Notes: generated by a model from the sequence alone, not told the origin. Shown: positions 8,663 through 18,900, numbered from the stretch's first letter. The stretch: DNA of 64,000 nt from Myxococcus sp. CA023 (GCF_010998615.1 NZ_JAAEAH010000025.1:35562-99561); one strand, 5' to 3'. Program-made: numbers and translations.

Positions 8663-9819
8663 ATGAGCGTGTTGTCCAACGCGGTGCCACTGCCCTCCGG
8701 GATGGAATCCAACCGATCCATCAGGTAGGCCAGCTGCTCGGCGTACCAGCGCTGAACCTGCACCATCTTCCCGCGGATGGTGCTCCGGCGGGGCTCCTCC
8801 TGCACGTCGAGCAGGTGGGCGATGTCGTTGTGCGTGTCCTCGTGGATGCCCAGCCAGGGCATGGACGGCCCCGGAATCGTCATGGAGACGACGCGCGTCA
8901 GGTCGCACGCGAAGGCGCGCGCGATGAGGTCCATGTGCAGCCGCGTCAGCGCCGGCATGTTGTTGAGGTTGCCCAGGCCGCCCAGACCGTAGGACGGCGG
9001 CGCGGCGCCGCCACTGCAAGCGGCCTCGCCGGACTGCTGCTTGGGGAGCGGCGTCGGGTCCATGGCCAGCGCCCCCAGACGCCGCTCGATGTCGCGCAGC
9101 GCCTCCAGGTGCGTCTCCAGCTTCTGGCGTTCGGCGCCCGCCAGGCGGTTGCGCAGGCGTGTGGCGTCCTTCATCAGGAAGTCCAGCAGGCTCTTGCGGC
9201 GCGCCCGGTTGCTCGCCACCTGCGCCGGGTCGGCGGTCGGCGAGGGCGCGTCACCGAAGAGGCGCTGGTACACGTTGGCCGGGTCGCGCTCAAAGGGGAC
9301 GCGCGAGCCGTTCGCCGTGAAGCTGATGCTGTTGTAGACGTGCTGGCCGCCGAACTGCTCCCAGGCGTTGAGCTGCAGGGAGCGGAAGCGCGTACCACCA
9401 CCGATGTGGTTGCCCAGCACCTGGTCCAGCGAGGCGCTCTCCGGCAGGTGGTCCCCGCTGCCGGTGTTGACCTTGCTTCCGGTGAGGAACGTCACCGGGC
9501 CGCCTTCATGGCCCGTCAGGCCCTGCTCGTAGAGGACCTGGTAGTCCAGACCGTCCAGCACCAGGAGCTTGTCCCGGTGCGGCTGGAGCGGCGCGAGCAT
9601 GGAGTTGGGGAAGTCGAGCGTGAAGTTCGTCTCCGAGCCCTGGGGATTCCAGAGCTCCGGGAGGCAGCCGTGCGAGGTGAACAGGGCCACGAAGCGCAGC
9701 GGCGGCGTGGTGCCCTGGGCGTAGGCGTCGGTGGTACCGAGCAGGTTGGCCAGGGGAAGCGCCGCCGTCGAGCCGGCCAGCGCCTGGAGCAGTGAGCGTC
9801 GGGAAAGTTCGCGGAGCAT
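8281..9819 (-). CDS. DUF1552 protein, probably with a replaced C-terminus
   Basis: DUF1552 family protein with a twin-arginine-like export signal (LSRRSLLQALAG, then an AYAQ cleavage region). Residues about 35-416 match the family: FTSHGC, LDGLDYQV, HEGGPVTFLTG, a long helical DIERRLGAL region, and LIYWGNELGDASGH. Family members continue after a GGALK-like segment with a conserved tail of several dozen residues. Here that tail is missing: from about residue 417 the frame reads 96 residues antisense to the M3-like peptidase gene before stopping at 8281. The start ATG is 6 bases past the stop of the DUF1592 gene, with which it forms the usual pair. Function of the family is unknown; it is secreted and always linked to DUF1592-type proteins. 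The protein may be non-functional. Confidence 0.75.
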   Translation of the reverse strand: MLRELSRRSLLQALAGSTAALPLANLLGTTDAYAQGTTPPLRFVALFTSHGCLPELWNPQGSETNFTLDFPNSMLAPLQPHRDKLLVLDGLDYQVLYEQGLTGHEGGPVTFLTGSKVNTGSGDHLPESASLDQVLGNHIGGGTRFRSLQLNAWEQFGGQHVYNSISFTANGSRVPFERDPANVYQRLFGDAPSPTADPAQVASNRARRKSLLDFLMKDATRLRNRLAGAERQKLETHLEALRDIERRLGALAMDPTPLPKQQSGEAACSGGAAPPSYGLGGLGNLNNMPALTRLHMDLIARAFACDLTRVVSMTIPGPSMPWLGIHEDTHNDIAHLLDVQEEPRRSTIRGKMVQVQRWYAEQLAYLMDRLDSIPEGSGTALDNTLIYWGNELGDASGHMNVRVPTVLAGGAGGALKSSSPGAGGGWVKSSSPGAAGRMASSTPSRLSFMGTWSVVPSRSSSTSGSMPFSPMAWATSRADIALPLAHSVLRNSPACDVRHHAGPKRALSCAWS

Positions 9820-9824
9820 GGGGG

Positions 9825-11444
9825 CTACTCGGGGGAAGAGGTACGCCGGTGGACGAAATACGGGGAGCGCACGAGGCCGACGAGCGCATCGCCCAGCCGC
9901 CACTCCGGGTTGGCCCGGAACAGGGACCGCATGTCGGCCAGCATGTGCTCGTCAACGGGGGCCTCGTCACGTCCCATGGCGAAGCGGAAGAGCTGGAGCG
10001 GCACGCAGTCACCCACGTCGTCGCTGGTCGCCAGCACGCGGGCCAGCGCCGCGGCGCCCGTGAAGGGGACCGTCCCCGTGGAGAGCTCCACCGCGCCGGA
10101 GGCATCCACCGCCAGGCCGTTCTCCACCGTGCGGTGCTTGCCCAGGCCGTCGAAGTCCTCGAAGCCGAAGCCGATGGGGTCCAGGGTCCGGTGGCAGCCC
10201 GCGCAGGTCGGGTTGTCGGTGTGGGCGGCGAAGCGGTCGCGCGTGGTGCGGTCCAGCACCGGCTTCGGCGGGATGATGGAGATGGTGGCCGGCGGCGGCG
10301 GCACCTCGCGGCACAGCAGGCGGTGCATGATGAACTTGCCGCGGCGGATGGGCGAGCTGGAGTCGAAGAGCGCGTAGGTGGCCAGCACGCTGGCGTGGGT
10401 GAGGATGCCCGCGCGCTCGGACGGCAGCGGCAGCCGGCCCAGCGTGCCGTCCGGCATGGAGGGCTGGGTGCCGTAGAAGTACGCCATGCGCGCGTCGGCG
10501 TAGGTGTAGTCGGCGTTGAGCAACTCGCGGACGGAGCCGTTGCGCTCCTTCAGGATGTGGTTGATGAAGGCCTTTGTCTCCGCCTGGCTGGAGACCTTGA
10601 AGGCCGCGCTGAAGACCGGGAACACCTGGTTGTTCTTGGTGAGGTTGGCCTGGCCGGTGATGCCAATCCACTCCTCGACGAAGCGGTACAGGTGCCTCTG
10701 CGCCGCGGGCGTGGCCAGCAGCCGGCGGGCGTGCTTCTCACGCTCGTCCGGAGAGTCGAGCTGGCCCGCCTCGGCCGCGGCCAGCAGCTCCGCGTCGGCG
10801 GGGCCGGCGGTGATGGCGAAGGCCAGCGCGGTGGCGACTTCATGCGGCGTCATCCGCACCACCTGGTTGGCGCCGGCCCCCTCCGCGCCCAGCTCGGTGC
10901 GGTACAGGAAGGAGGCCGAGGAGAAGATGCCCTGGAGCACCATGCGGGCCCCGGTGCCCGGGTCCGTCCCCCTGCTCGATTCCTGCCACAGCACCAGGAA
11001 GTCGGCGACCTCGTCGTCGGTGACGGGCCGGCGGTAGGCGTGCGCGGCGATGCCGCGGATGAACTTCTCCGCGCACTCCCGCTCCGGAACGTCCGCCGCG
11101 CACGTCCAGTCCGCGCGCAGCTGGACCTTGCCGTACTCCGCGAGATTGTTGGCGGCCACGTCAATCTGGTCCGCCAGCAAGGACGTGACCTGCAGCCGGT
11201 CATGGGTGGAGAACCCGAGGATGGTGTCCTCCGGCGCGAAGGCGTACGTCATCACCAGCGGCACCGTCGTGGGGAAGATGGCATTGACGCTGTTGTCGTA
11301 CTCCGCACGCGTCATGCGCCGCACACGCGTCGCCGAAGCCTCGTCGACTTCAGGAGGCGTCCCCCCTTGCGGGGTTTTGTCGGAAGAGCACGACGCTGCT
11401 GACAGCAGCAAGGCCGCGGAAACAGAGAAACGGAAGAGTCGCAT
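9825..11444 (-). CDS. DUF1592/DUF1588/DUF1585-type heme-motif lipoprotein
   Basis: A 539-residue lipoprotein: MRLFRFSVSAALLLSAASC gives a signal peptide with lipobox SAASC. After the Cys the protein contains TRAEYDNSVNAIF (DUF1587/1595-like), the CAEKFIRGIAAHAYRRPVTDDEV segment in parts, RRGKFIMHRLLC, then a single heme c-type motif CAGCH followed by LDPIGFGFEDFDGLG and LFRFAMGRDE near the end. These are hallmarks of the planctomycete cytochrome-like DUF1592 family, also common in myxobacteria. The upstream in-frame extension to 11531 was rejected because the lipoprotein signal starts at 11444. It is co-transcribed with the DUF1552 gene. The biochemical role is not established. Confidence 0.85.
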   Translation of the reverse strand: MRLFRFSVSAALLLSAASCSSDKTPQGGTPPEVDEASATRVRRMTRAEYDNSVNAIFPTTVPLVMTYAFAPEDTILGFSTHDRLQVTSLLADQIDVAANNLAEYGKVQLRADWTCAADVPERECAEKFIRGIAAHAYRRPVTDDEVADFLVLWQESSRGTDPGTGARMVLQGIFSSASFLYRTELGAEGAGANQVVRMTPHEVATALAFAITAGPADAELLAAAEAGQLDSPDEREKHARRLLATPAAQRHLYRFVEEWIGITGQANLTKNNQVFPVFSAAFKVSSQAETKAFINHILKERNGSVRELLNADYTYADARMAYFYGTQPSMPDGTLGRLPLPSERAGILTHASVLATYALFDSSSPIRRGKFIMHRLLCREVPPPPATISIIPPKPVLDRTTRDRFAAHTDNPTCAGCHRTLDPIGFGFEDFDGLGKHRTVENGLAVDASGAVELSTGTVPFTGAAALARVLATSDDVGDCVPLQLFRFAMGRDEAPVDEHMLADMRSLFRANPEWRLGDALVGLVRSPYFVHRRTSSPE

Positions 11445-11727
11445 ACGCAAGGCACCCTCGGACCAGCCACCCCCAGATTGGCCCCCTCTGAAGTGCTGGC
11501 TGGCGGACGATTCTAACCGCTTCACCAACACGGTCCGTCACGATTCTAGCGCGGCGCTTCAGAGGCCCTGAGCGTCCAGGCGAACTGCGGGATTGCGCTG
11601 GGATTGGCTTCAAACGCCAGTGAATGCAAGGATTGCAGAATAAACTGGCCACACAATCGCCTACGTTGCCACTGTTTGCCTTATGGGTGAGACAGGACTC
11701 TGGGTGTGCGGTCACACCGCGTTGACA
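11445..11727. other. Intergenic region, promoter side of the DUF1592-DUF1552 operon
   Basis: A 283-base gap between the start of the DUF1592 gene and the end of rpiA. It is less GC-rich in its centre (around 11600-11680) than the flanking genes, which fits a promoter region for the leftward operon. I see no tRNA, no confident sigma-54 site and no clear terminator for rpiA. Short ORFs here lack coding character. Confidence 0.4.
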
Positions 11728-12438
11728 TCAGCGCGCGCGGTGCTCCACGCCCTTCGGCCCCGCCACCACCAGGTCCGTGGTGAGGTTCAGGAACAAGCCG
11801 TGGCCCACGATTCCCGCGCGCGCGCCCAGGCTCGCGGCCAGCGCGGCGGGCGCGGCGATGGGACCGAAGGCGCAGTCGAGCACGAGGTTGCCCTGGTCCG
11901 TGAGGAAGGGTTCGCCACCCACGCCGTGCCGGACGGTGACGCGCGCGCCAAGCGATTCGAGGAACCGCGCCTGGGAGCGCCAACCGAAGGACATCACCTC
12001 CACCGGCACCGGCCAGTGCGTGCCCAGCACGGGGGAGAGCTTTCCCGCGTCCACTATGATGACGACGCGCCGGCTTGCTTGCGCGACGATCTTCTCGCGC
12101 AGCAGCGCGCCACCTCCGCCCTTGATGAGGGACAGGTCCGGCGCCACTTCGTCCGCGCCGTCGAGGGTGACGTCCAGCACGGGGTGCGCGTCCAACGTCG
12201 ACACGGGCACGCCCAGCGAGCGAGCCAGCGCCTCCGTGGCGCGCGAGGTGGGCACGCCCACGATGTCCAGCAACCGTCCCTGCGCGCGCAGCGCGGCCAG
12301 CCGCTGGACGGCGAAGGCCGCGGTGCTGCCCGTGCCCAGCCCCACCACCATGCCCGGCTGGAGGAAGCCGTCCACCGCCCATTCGGCGGCCGCTTGTTTG
12401 TAGCGGGCCGTCGCCGCGCCGTCGCCCTGCTGGCTCAT
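11728..12438 (-). CDS. rpiA: Ribose-5-phosphate isomerase A
   Basis: A 236-residue enzyme interconverting ribose-5-phosphate and ribulose-5-phosphate in the pentose phosphate pathway. Diagnostic segments: [14 protein letters not shown] (phosphate-binding loop), [11 protein letters not shown], the catalytic [25 protein letters not shown] block, and the [10 protein letters not shown] strand. Length is as expected (about 220-235). The ATG at 12436-12438 was chosen because the RpiA N-terminus ([12 protein letters not shown]) begins shortly after. It stands alone; the SBBP gene ends 76 bases upstream on the same strand. Confidence 0.94.
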   Translation of the reverse strand: MSQQGDGAATARYKQAAAEWAVDGFLQPGMVVGLGTGSTAAFAVQRLAALRAQGRLLDIVGVPTSRATEALARSLGVPVSTLDAHPVLDVTLDGADEVAPDLSLIKGGGGALLREKIVAQASRRVVIIVDAGKLSPVLGTHWPVPVEVMSFGWRSQARFLESLGARVTVRHGVGGEPFLTDQGNLVLDCAFGPIAAPAALAASLGARAGIVGHGLFLNLTTDLVVAGPKGVEHRAR

Positions 12439-12514
12439 GGCGGAAGCGTAGCGCGGCGGCGCGCGGTGGCTGATGTCCCCGCGCGACGATGTCCCGTGCT
12501 GGACGGCGAACGGC

Positions 12515-13882
12515 TCAGAAGCCCTTGGAATCCCCTCGGGGTCCCCATGGCCCTGGCTCATCCGGCAACGCGGCGCCATCCAGGAAACGGTACAGCACCG
12601 CGTCGTAGCCCCCCGCGCTGGGGAAGCTGGACGTCTGCCCCAAGGTGTAGCCCACCAGATAGACGGCGCCGTCCTCCGCGGTGGCCACGCCCTGGCCACG
12701 GTCCGCCGACGTGGAGCCCACCTGCCGGAAATCCAGCCACGTGCCGTGGATGTCGTAGGTGGCCAGGAACATGTCGGTGCTCCCGAGCGACGGTTCGCCG
12801 CCCATGGCGCCGGAGGTGAATCCCGCCAGGTAGACACGGCCCTCCTTGCCCACCGCCACGGACTGCGCGTAGTCGGTGGTCGCCGTGCCAATCTGCCGCG
12901 TCCAATGCCAGTTGCCTTGGGTGTCGTACTTCACCAGCACGGCGTCATAGGAGCCCAGGCGGGTGCTCCCCTCCAGCGCGCCCGACGTGTAGCCCGACAC
13001 ATAGACGCCGCCGTCGTCCGCCACCGCGACGCCAGTGCCGAACTCGTCATGCGAGGAGCCGAGCTGGCGAACCCACTGCGGCTCGCCCAGGACGCTGTAC
13101 TTCGTCAGGAACAGGTCCACCGTGTTGCCCGGGTTCGTCACGCCGTCGAGGCTGCCGTAGGTGTAGCCCGTGACGTAGACGTCCTCGTTGGGGCTCACGG
13201 CCACGCCCAGCGCCACGTCACTGCGCGCGGAGCCGAACTGGCGCAGCCAATAGGGATTGCCGCCCGCGTCGAACTTGGCCAGCACCACGTCGTAGTTGCC
13301 TTGCGGCGCCGAGCCATCGAAGCGACCCAGTGTGTAGCCACTGACGAAGACGACGTCGTGCGACGCCAGCCGCATGGCGGCGATGCCCGTGGCGTAGTCA
13401 TCCGTGGCGGTGCCGAACTGCCGGACCCACTGGAAGGCCCCCTTCGCGTCGTACTTCGCCACGAACAAGTCCGTGCCGCCGGCGTTCTCGTAGAAGCTGA
13501 AGCTGCCCCACGTGTAGCCCGCGACGTAGACGTTGCCGGCTTCATCCGCGGACACCGCGAGCGCACGGTCATTCGCGGACGTTCCCAGCTGCCGCGTCCA
13601 CAGCAGCGCGCCCGAGGCGTCGTACTTCGAAACGTAGGCGTCCTGTCCCCCCGCCGAGGGCTCCGCGCCGAGCTGCCCGCTGGTGTAGCCCGCCGTATAG
13701 ACGGCGTTGCCCGCGGTCGTGACGGCCTGTGCCAGTTCGTCCTGCGGGCCACCGGACTGGTGCACCCAACTGGTGACCTGCTGCAGCGGAGGCGCCTTCG
13801 CGATTGAGGCCCCGGGAAGACTCAGCAGCGCCCATCCACCCAGGACTCCGCACGCGCTCCACCGCTGCCAACCACGAAACAT
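12515..13882 (-). CDS. Secreted SBBP-type seven-repeat beta-propeller protein
   Basis: A 455-residue exported protein with a signal peptide ([21 protein letters not shown]) and seven tandem repeats of about 55 residues. Each repeat has the pattern Q(L/F/I/V)G(T/S)xxxD.....VA followed by VYV(A/T/S)GYTxG, then D(A/L/V)(F/Y/V)(V/L)(S/A/T)KYD and W.RQ. This is the SBBP (beta-propeller repeat) family. Seven repeats predict a complete seven-bladed propeller. It is likely to be a surface or secreted binding protein; the ligand cannot be inferred. The longer frame to 13975 was rejected because the signal peptide begins at 13882. Similar short repeats make it prone to misalignment, but the frame is intact. 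Confidence 0.82.
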   Translation of the reverse strand: MFRGWQRWSACGVLGGWALLSLPGASIAKAPPLQQVTSWVHQSGGPQDELAQAVTTAGNAVYTAGYTSGQLGAEPSAGGQDAYVSKYDASGALLWTRQLGTSANDRALAVSADEAGNVYVAGYTWGSFSFYENAGGTDLFVAKYDAKGAFQWVRQFGTATDDYATGIAAMRLASHDVVFVSGYTLGRFDGSAPQGNYDVVLAKFDAGGNPYWLRQFGSARSDVALGVAVSPNEDVYVTGYTYGSLDGVTNPGNTVDLFLTKYSVLGEPQWVRQLGSSHDEFGTGVAVADDGGVYVSGYTSGALEGSTRLGSYDAVLVKYDTQGNWHWTRQIGTATTDYAQSVAVGKEGRVYLAGFTSGAMGGEPSLGSTDMFLATYDIHGTWLDFRQVGSTSADRGQGVATAEDGAVYLVGYTLGQTSSFPSAGGYDAVLYRFLDGAALPDEPGPWGPRGDSKGF

Positions 13883-13975
13883 GGGCGACTCCTCGGGATG
13901 AAAATCTCGCCCGCACTCTACGCAGCCAGCAGTCGTTGAGAATCCCGAACGACGACGTCCCTGATAGGGAAACAT

Positions 13976-14003
13976 GTGACGCGGCGTGTTGGCACCGCGT
14001 CAC
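13976..14003 (-). terminator. Hairpin downstream of the barrel-protein gene
   Basis: A perfect 9-bp stem, GTGACGCGG against CCGCGTCAC, with a 10-base loop, 40 bases past the stop of the outer-membrane barrel gene. On the minus strand it is followed by CATGTTTCCC, a weak T-stretch. Probable terminator; could instead lie in the SBBP gene leader. Confidence 0.5.
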
Positions 14004-14042
14004 TTGAGACTGCGCGTGAAACACAAACCCGGCTACTCCGGA

Positions 14043-14798
14043 TTAGAGGTTCCAGGTCCCGCGAACCCCGAGCATGAGCAAGCCATAGGGGCCATCACCC
14101 ACCTGCTCCAGCGGCGTCTCCTGCGTGAGATTGACGGCGGGGATGTTCACCGTCGAGGTGCCGCTGCGCGTGGTGTAGCGCGCATACGTGCCCGTCAGGT
14201 ACGGGCCGAACGACAGCGAATCCGACAGCCGCCACTTGCCGCCGAGGGTCAGGTTCACGAACTCAGGGCCGCGCGACTGGCTGTCAATCTCCACCGTTCC
14301 GGGCGCGGGCTGGGTGATGGGACCGGAGACCTTGTTGTTGAGCAGGACCATGCCCACGCCCAGCCCCACGAAGGGGTCGAACGCGGCGTCCGGCGCGAAG
14401 TGATACTGCACGTGGGGACCGAAGCGGATTTGCGACGTGGAGCAGTCGTAGCCTTCCGGGCATGTGTACGGGTTCGTCTTCGTCAGCACGTGCGAGTACT
14501 GGCCGAACGCGCCCACGTACCAGCGCGAGTTGACGCGGTAGCCCGCCTCCAGCAGGAAGGCGATGCCACCATTGGCCGCGTCGCTGAGCTTCAGGTCGCG
14601 GACCTGCCGGTCCAGCCCCGCGCCATCCCGGTAGACGTAGCCGGCACCCACCTGAAAGCCGACACCCACGGTGAGCTCCAGGCCACTGCGCTCACCCCGC
14701 GCGGAGGACTCCAGCGCCTGCGCCTCCTCCTGCGCGCTCGCGCTCGTGGAAGCCAGCAGTGACACCACAGCCAGGGCCCAAGACAGCTTTCCCGTCAT
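14043..14798 (-). CDS. Outer-membrane beta-barrel protein
   Basis: A 251-residue protein with a clean signal peptide (MTGKLSWALAVVSLLASTSASA, then QEEA). The mature part alternates hydrophobic and polar residues in barrel-like strands: LELTVGVGFQVGAGYVY, YVGAFGQYSHV, IRFGPHVQYHF, FVGLGVGMVLL, VNLTLGGKWRL, SFGPYLTGTYARYT, and a final YGLLMLGVRGTWNL that ends near an aromatic, as in the OmpA/OmpW-like small barrel class. A CPEGYDC pair may form a disulfide in an outer loop. Function unknown. It faces a LysR-type gene across a 172-base divergent region, so that regulator may control it. Confidence 0.75.
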   Translation of the reverse strand: MTGKLSWALAVVSLLASTSASAQEEAQALESSARGERSGLELTVGVGFQVGAGYVYRDGAGLDRQVRDLKLSDAANGGIAFLLEAGYRVNSRWYVGAFGQYSHVLTKTNPYTCPEGYDCSTSQIRFGPHVQYHFAPDAAFDPFVGLGVGMVLLNNKVSGPITQPAPGTVEIDSQSRGPEFVNLTLGGKWRLSDSLSFGPYLTGTYARYTTRSGTSTVNIPAVNLTQETPLEQVGDGPYGLLMLGVRGTWNL

Positions 14799-14883
14799 AT
14801 ACCCCTCCGTCGAAGTGAGCGCTCTTGGAGCACCTCACTGTAGGGACTGTAGGGCGGCCCGCACACCCGGTATAAGGTGCGCT

Positions 14884-14897
14884 GCGTCATGCGTCAT
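14884..14897. promoter_or_regulatory. GCGTCAT tandem repeat in the divergent LysR/barrel region
   Basis: Two head-to-tail copies of GCGTCAT lie in the 172-base region between the barrel gene and the LysR gene. LysR proteins usually bind such divergent regions. The repeat is a candidate binding element, but it does not match the T-N11-A consensus closely. Confidence 0.3.
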
Positions 14898-14970
14898 GGA
14901 GCAGCCGGCCCAGCGCAGAGGACGTGGCACGAGCACAGAGAACTGCCTGCATCTGTCTGAAGATTGCACA

Positions 14971-15867
14971 ATGTCGGGCATGAACGTCACGTTGGAGCAT
15001 GCCCGCGCCCTGGACGCCCTCGCCCGCCACGGCACCTTCACCGCCGCGGCGGAGGCCCTGCGAAAGGGACACACGGCGGTGATGTACGCGCTGCGCACGC
15101 TCGAGGCGCAGACGGAGCTGACGCTGCTCGACCGGCGCGGCTACCGCACCCGGCTGACGCCCGCCGGGGAACGGATTCTGGAGCACTGCCGCAAGCTGCT
15201 GGCCGCCGAGCGCGAGTTGGAGGCCGCGTGCGCGGAGATTCGCGCTGGCTGGGAGCCCGCGCTGCGCATCGTCTTCGACGGCATCTTCCCCGCCGAGCCC
15301 CTGCTGCGCGTGGTGAAGGAATTGCGCGCCGAGGGCGCCAGCACCCGCTTCCACGTCTCCGCGGAGTTCCTCTCCGGCGTGGAAGCGGCCTTCGTGCGCG
15401 AGGAGGCGAACCTGATGGTGACGCTGCTGCCGCCCACCGTGCCGGGCCTGCGCACGTACCGCCTGCCGGAGCTCAAGGCCATCCTGGTGGCCCACCGGGG
15501 CCATCCCCTGGCCCGGCGGCGGGGACCGTTGAAGGACGAGGACTTGGCCGAGCACCTGGTGCTCACGGTGCGCGGCTCGGACCCTCGGCTCCAGCTCAGC
15601 ACCGGCGAGTTGGAGGCACGCTCCACGGTGCATCTCAATGACTTCGCGGGGAAGAAGGCGGCCATCCTGGAGGGGCTGGGCTTCGGGTGGCTGCCCGAAT
15701 ACATGGCCACCCGCGAGCTGCGCCGGGGCGAGCTGAAGGCCCTGAAGCTGGCGGGTGACGCCACCCACGCGTTCCGCCCCCAGCTCCACCACCACGCGGG
15801 CATCCCCCTGGGACGGGCCGCCCGCCGAATCGTGCAAGCGCTCACGGAGACGGAATCCACCTCTTGA
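14971..15867 (+). CDS. LysR-family transcriptional regulator
   Basis: A 298-residue regulator. Residues about 4-65 form the winged helix-turn-helix: LEHARALDALARHGTFTAAAEAL, then AVMYALRTLEAQTELTLLDRRGYRTRLTPAGERIL in pieces. The rest is a periplasmic-binding-like effector domain (LRIVFDGIFP through the end). Start is ATG 14971, or the ATG three codons on at 14980; there is only a weak GAAG upstream. The HTH is slightly unusual: the recognition helix region reads KGHTAVMYAL, where family members usually have a Ser-rich sequence (QPAVSxQI). It diverges from the barrel-protein gene, its probable target; the effector ligand is unknown. Confidence 0.88.
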   Translation: MSGMNVTLEHARALDALARHGTFTAAAEALRKGHTAVMYALRTLEAQTELTLLDRRGYRTRLTPAGERILEHCRKLLAAERELEAACAEIRAGWEPALRIVFDGIFPAEPLLRVVKELRAEGASTRFHVSAEFLSGVEAAFVREEANLMVTLLPPTVPGLRTYRLPELKAILVAHRGHPLARRRGPLKDEDLAEHLVLTVRGSDPRLQLSTGELEARSTVHLNDFAGKKAAILEGLGFGWLPEYMATRELRRGELKALKLAGDATHAFRPQLHHHAGIPLGRAARRIVQALTETESTS

Positions 15868-15915
15868 GTGCGCCTGGAATCAGCTCAGGGTGCGCGTGCT
15901 AGCTTCGCGCGCATC

Positions 15916-18900
15916 ATGAAAGGCAGTGACCTCCGAGAAGGCGTCGTTCGCGTGTTGAGCCGGGATCGGCAGCGCGTCCTCGGGACAGGGTTCCTCGTCA
16001 CCGAGCGCCTGGTGGTGACGTGCTGGCACGTGCTCGACACGCTCAGTGACACCGAGCGTGACGCCATCTGCCTGGAGGTGCTGCAGAGCCACGAGAAGGC
16101 CACGGCGCGGCTGCGGCTGGATGCATCGAGCCCCACGGAGGTGGCGGACCTCGCGGTGCTGGCGCTGACGCACCCGCTCCGAGGGCCGTCCACGCCGCTG
16201 CCCCTGGGCAGTGCGGAGCGGAGCGCGGACCACCGCTTCGCCACGTTCGGATTTCCAAGGGGCTTCGATGACACGGGCACGTGGGCCCGCGGCACCATCG
16301 GCTACGCGACGGGGGACGGCGACTTTCGCAAGCTGCTGCTGCACGGCTCGGACATCCGGGAGGGCTTCAGCGGCAGTCCCCTCTTCGACGAGCAGACGCG
16401 GCGCGTGGTGGGTGTGGTGCGCTTCAAGGCCGTGGCCTCGGAGGCGCGGGAGGCGTACGCGACGCCCACGGAGCAGCTGCTCGCGCGCTGTCCGGAGCTG
16501 CGCGCTTCGGAGGACTGCCCCTACCGGGACCTGGCGTCGTTCCGTGAATCGGACGCGCGGTTCTGGAAGGGACGCGGGCGGGTGCTGCACGAACAGCTGC
16601 TGCCGCTGCTCGCGAGGCTGCCCCGATTCGTGGAGGTCTCCGGCCCTTCGGGCAGTGGCAAGTCGTCGCTGCTCCACGCGGGGCTGATTCCCGCGCTGCG
16701 GGACGGAACGTTCATTCCGGGCAGCCAGCACTGGGACGTCCGGGCCCTGCGCCCGGGGCTGGAGCCATTCGCCGCGCTGGATGGCGCGGGCCTGCCCGCT
16801 GGAGAGGGGTTGGTGGCGCGTGCCCAGGCCTGGCGCGCCGCGAACCCGGAGCCAGGGAAGCGGCTGGTGCTGGTCATCGACCCGTTGGAGGACGTGCTCC
16901 TTCGCGGAAGCGGCGCGGAGCTGGCGCAGCATCAACGCTTCCTCCAGCAGCTCTCCGCGCTCGCGGACGAGTCGTTGCCAGTGACGTGCGTGGTGGCGCT
17001 GCGCGAGGGGTTCGACGCGGTGCTGTCCGAGCGCGCGCCGAGGCTGCGTTCCTTGCTCGGTGAGCACCGGGTGCAGGTGCCATCGGTGCTGACGCCCTCG
17101 GAGCTGCGGGACATCATCGCCGGCCCGGCCCGGGAGGTGGGCCTGCGCTTCGACCCACCCGAGGTGGTGGACTCCATCGCCCTGGCCGCGCAGGAGGAGT
17201 TCCGCGTGGAGTCCGGCGCGGGCGCTCGCGTCACCGTGCTTCCGTTGCTGGAGGTCGCGCTGACGCAGCTGTGGCAGGCATCGCGGGATGGCGCGATGAC
17301 ATTGGAGGCCTTCAACGCCAGCGCGGGGCTGCTCGGTTCGCTGGCGCGCTGGGCGGATGGTGTCTACGAACCGCTGAAGCCCTCGGAGCGCCGGCTGGCG
17401 GACCGGCTGTTGCTGGAGCTGGTGCAGTTGGGGGAGGCGGACAGCGGCCTGGAGGACAAGGGGCGCCGGGTGCCGCTGGAGGTGCTGCGCGGTCGCCTGG
17501 GTGAGCAGGCCGAGGTGGACGCGGTGCTCCAGGTGCTCGTCAACGGACGGCTCCTGGTGACGGCCCAGGACGGCCATCAGCAGCGGGAGACGGTGGAGTT
17601 GATTCACGACGCGCTCCTCACGCACTGGCAACGCTTCGTGAAGCTGCGCACCGAGGACCGGGCCTTCCGCCGCTGGCACGAAGCCGTGCAGGCCGACGCG
17701 GAGCGCTGGTGGGAAGCGGAGCGCGCTCAGCATCACCAGGAAGCCGGGCACCGGCTGCTGCGAGGCGAGGCGCTCACCCACGCGCAGGCGATGGTCACGC
17801 TCCATCCGCATCAGACGAGCGCGCTGGCCCAACGGTACGTCCTGCGCGGCCAGGAAGCGGAGCGGAGCCGGTACGGACGGGCGCGGCGAAACCTGTGGCT
17901 CGCCCTGGGCGCATCCGTCAGCGCACTGCTGGGCGTGAGCGGATTCTACCTGCAGGCGGTGGAATCCGAGAAGCAGGCCGTGGCCGCGAAGGACGCGGCC
18001 GAGATTGCAGTGGCCGCCGAGGCCGCGACCTCGAAACAGCTCTCCCGGCAGTTGCGCATCTCCGAAGCCGACTCCGTGGTGAGCCTGTCGCGCAGCCCTG
18101 GCCGCGAGGTGGAGGCACTCACCCGGGCCATCCAACTCGCGGGAAGCCCACCGGCGGGCGCGGACGCAGCCCAGGACGAAGTGACCGAAGCCCTGACCGA
18201 GGCCATCGCCGCGTTCCTCTACTCCGCCCCCTTGTCCACGGAGCTCGAGGCGCGCACCGTCGGCGCGTTCTCTCCAGACTCACGTCATCTCGTCACACGA
18301 GGCATCGTGCTGTCTCCGTCCATGCGGTTCGTCAGCCGGCTCTGGGACGTCCGCACCGCCAGCCTGCTGCGCGAGTTCGAGTCCGTCGACCTGTGCCCGA
18401 AAGGCGCGCTCGTGGAATGCACGGACGCGCTGTACGCCGACATTTCAGGGGAGGACACCCACGCCTTTGGCTTCTCGCCTGGGGATGGAACGCTTTGGCT
18501 GGGAGGGCGCCGAGGCACCCTGTTCAGGTGGATCCACCAGGGCGCGGTGCCCTCCATTCCGGATGCCCACCAGGACAGGATTACAGCCATTTCGTTCTCG
18601 GACAGCGGCGACCGCGTGCTGTCCGCCAGTCGCGACCGCAGGGTGAAACTCTGGGATGCGAACACCGGACGGACCTTGCGCGAGCTGACCTTCCAGGAGC
18701 CCTGCACCCAGGCCGTGCTGTCGGGCGACTCGCGCTACGCATGGGTGGGTGGCGAAGTGAATACGTGCCTCTACGACCTGACCTCCGATGTGCGCCTCAT
18801 CCGGTGCATCGCGACGCATGACCCGGGCCCTTCGGTCGCCTTCTCCCCTTCGAGCAGGCTTGCCGTGCTCGGCGACCGGCGCGGCGAAGTCAGCCTCCGT

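Noticed and set aside
9819..9903. Longer DUF1552 start at 9903
   Set aside because: The extra residues overlap the end of the DUF1592 gene, while the RR-type export signal starts at 9819.
15880..18135. 751-codon minus-strand frame opposite the STAND gene
   Set aside because: The plus strand carries protease and STAND motifs; the minus frame is Q/L/R-rich antisense sequence without motifs.
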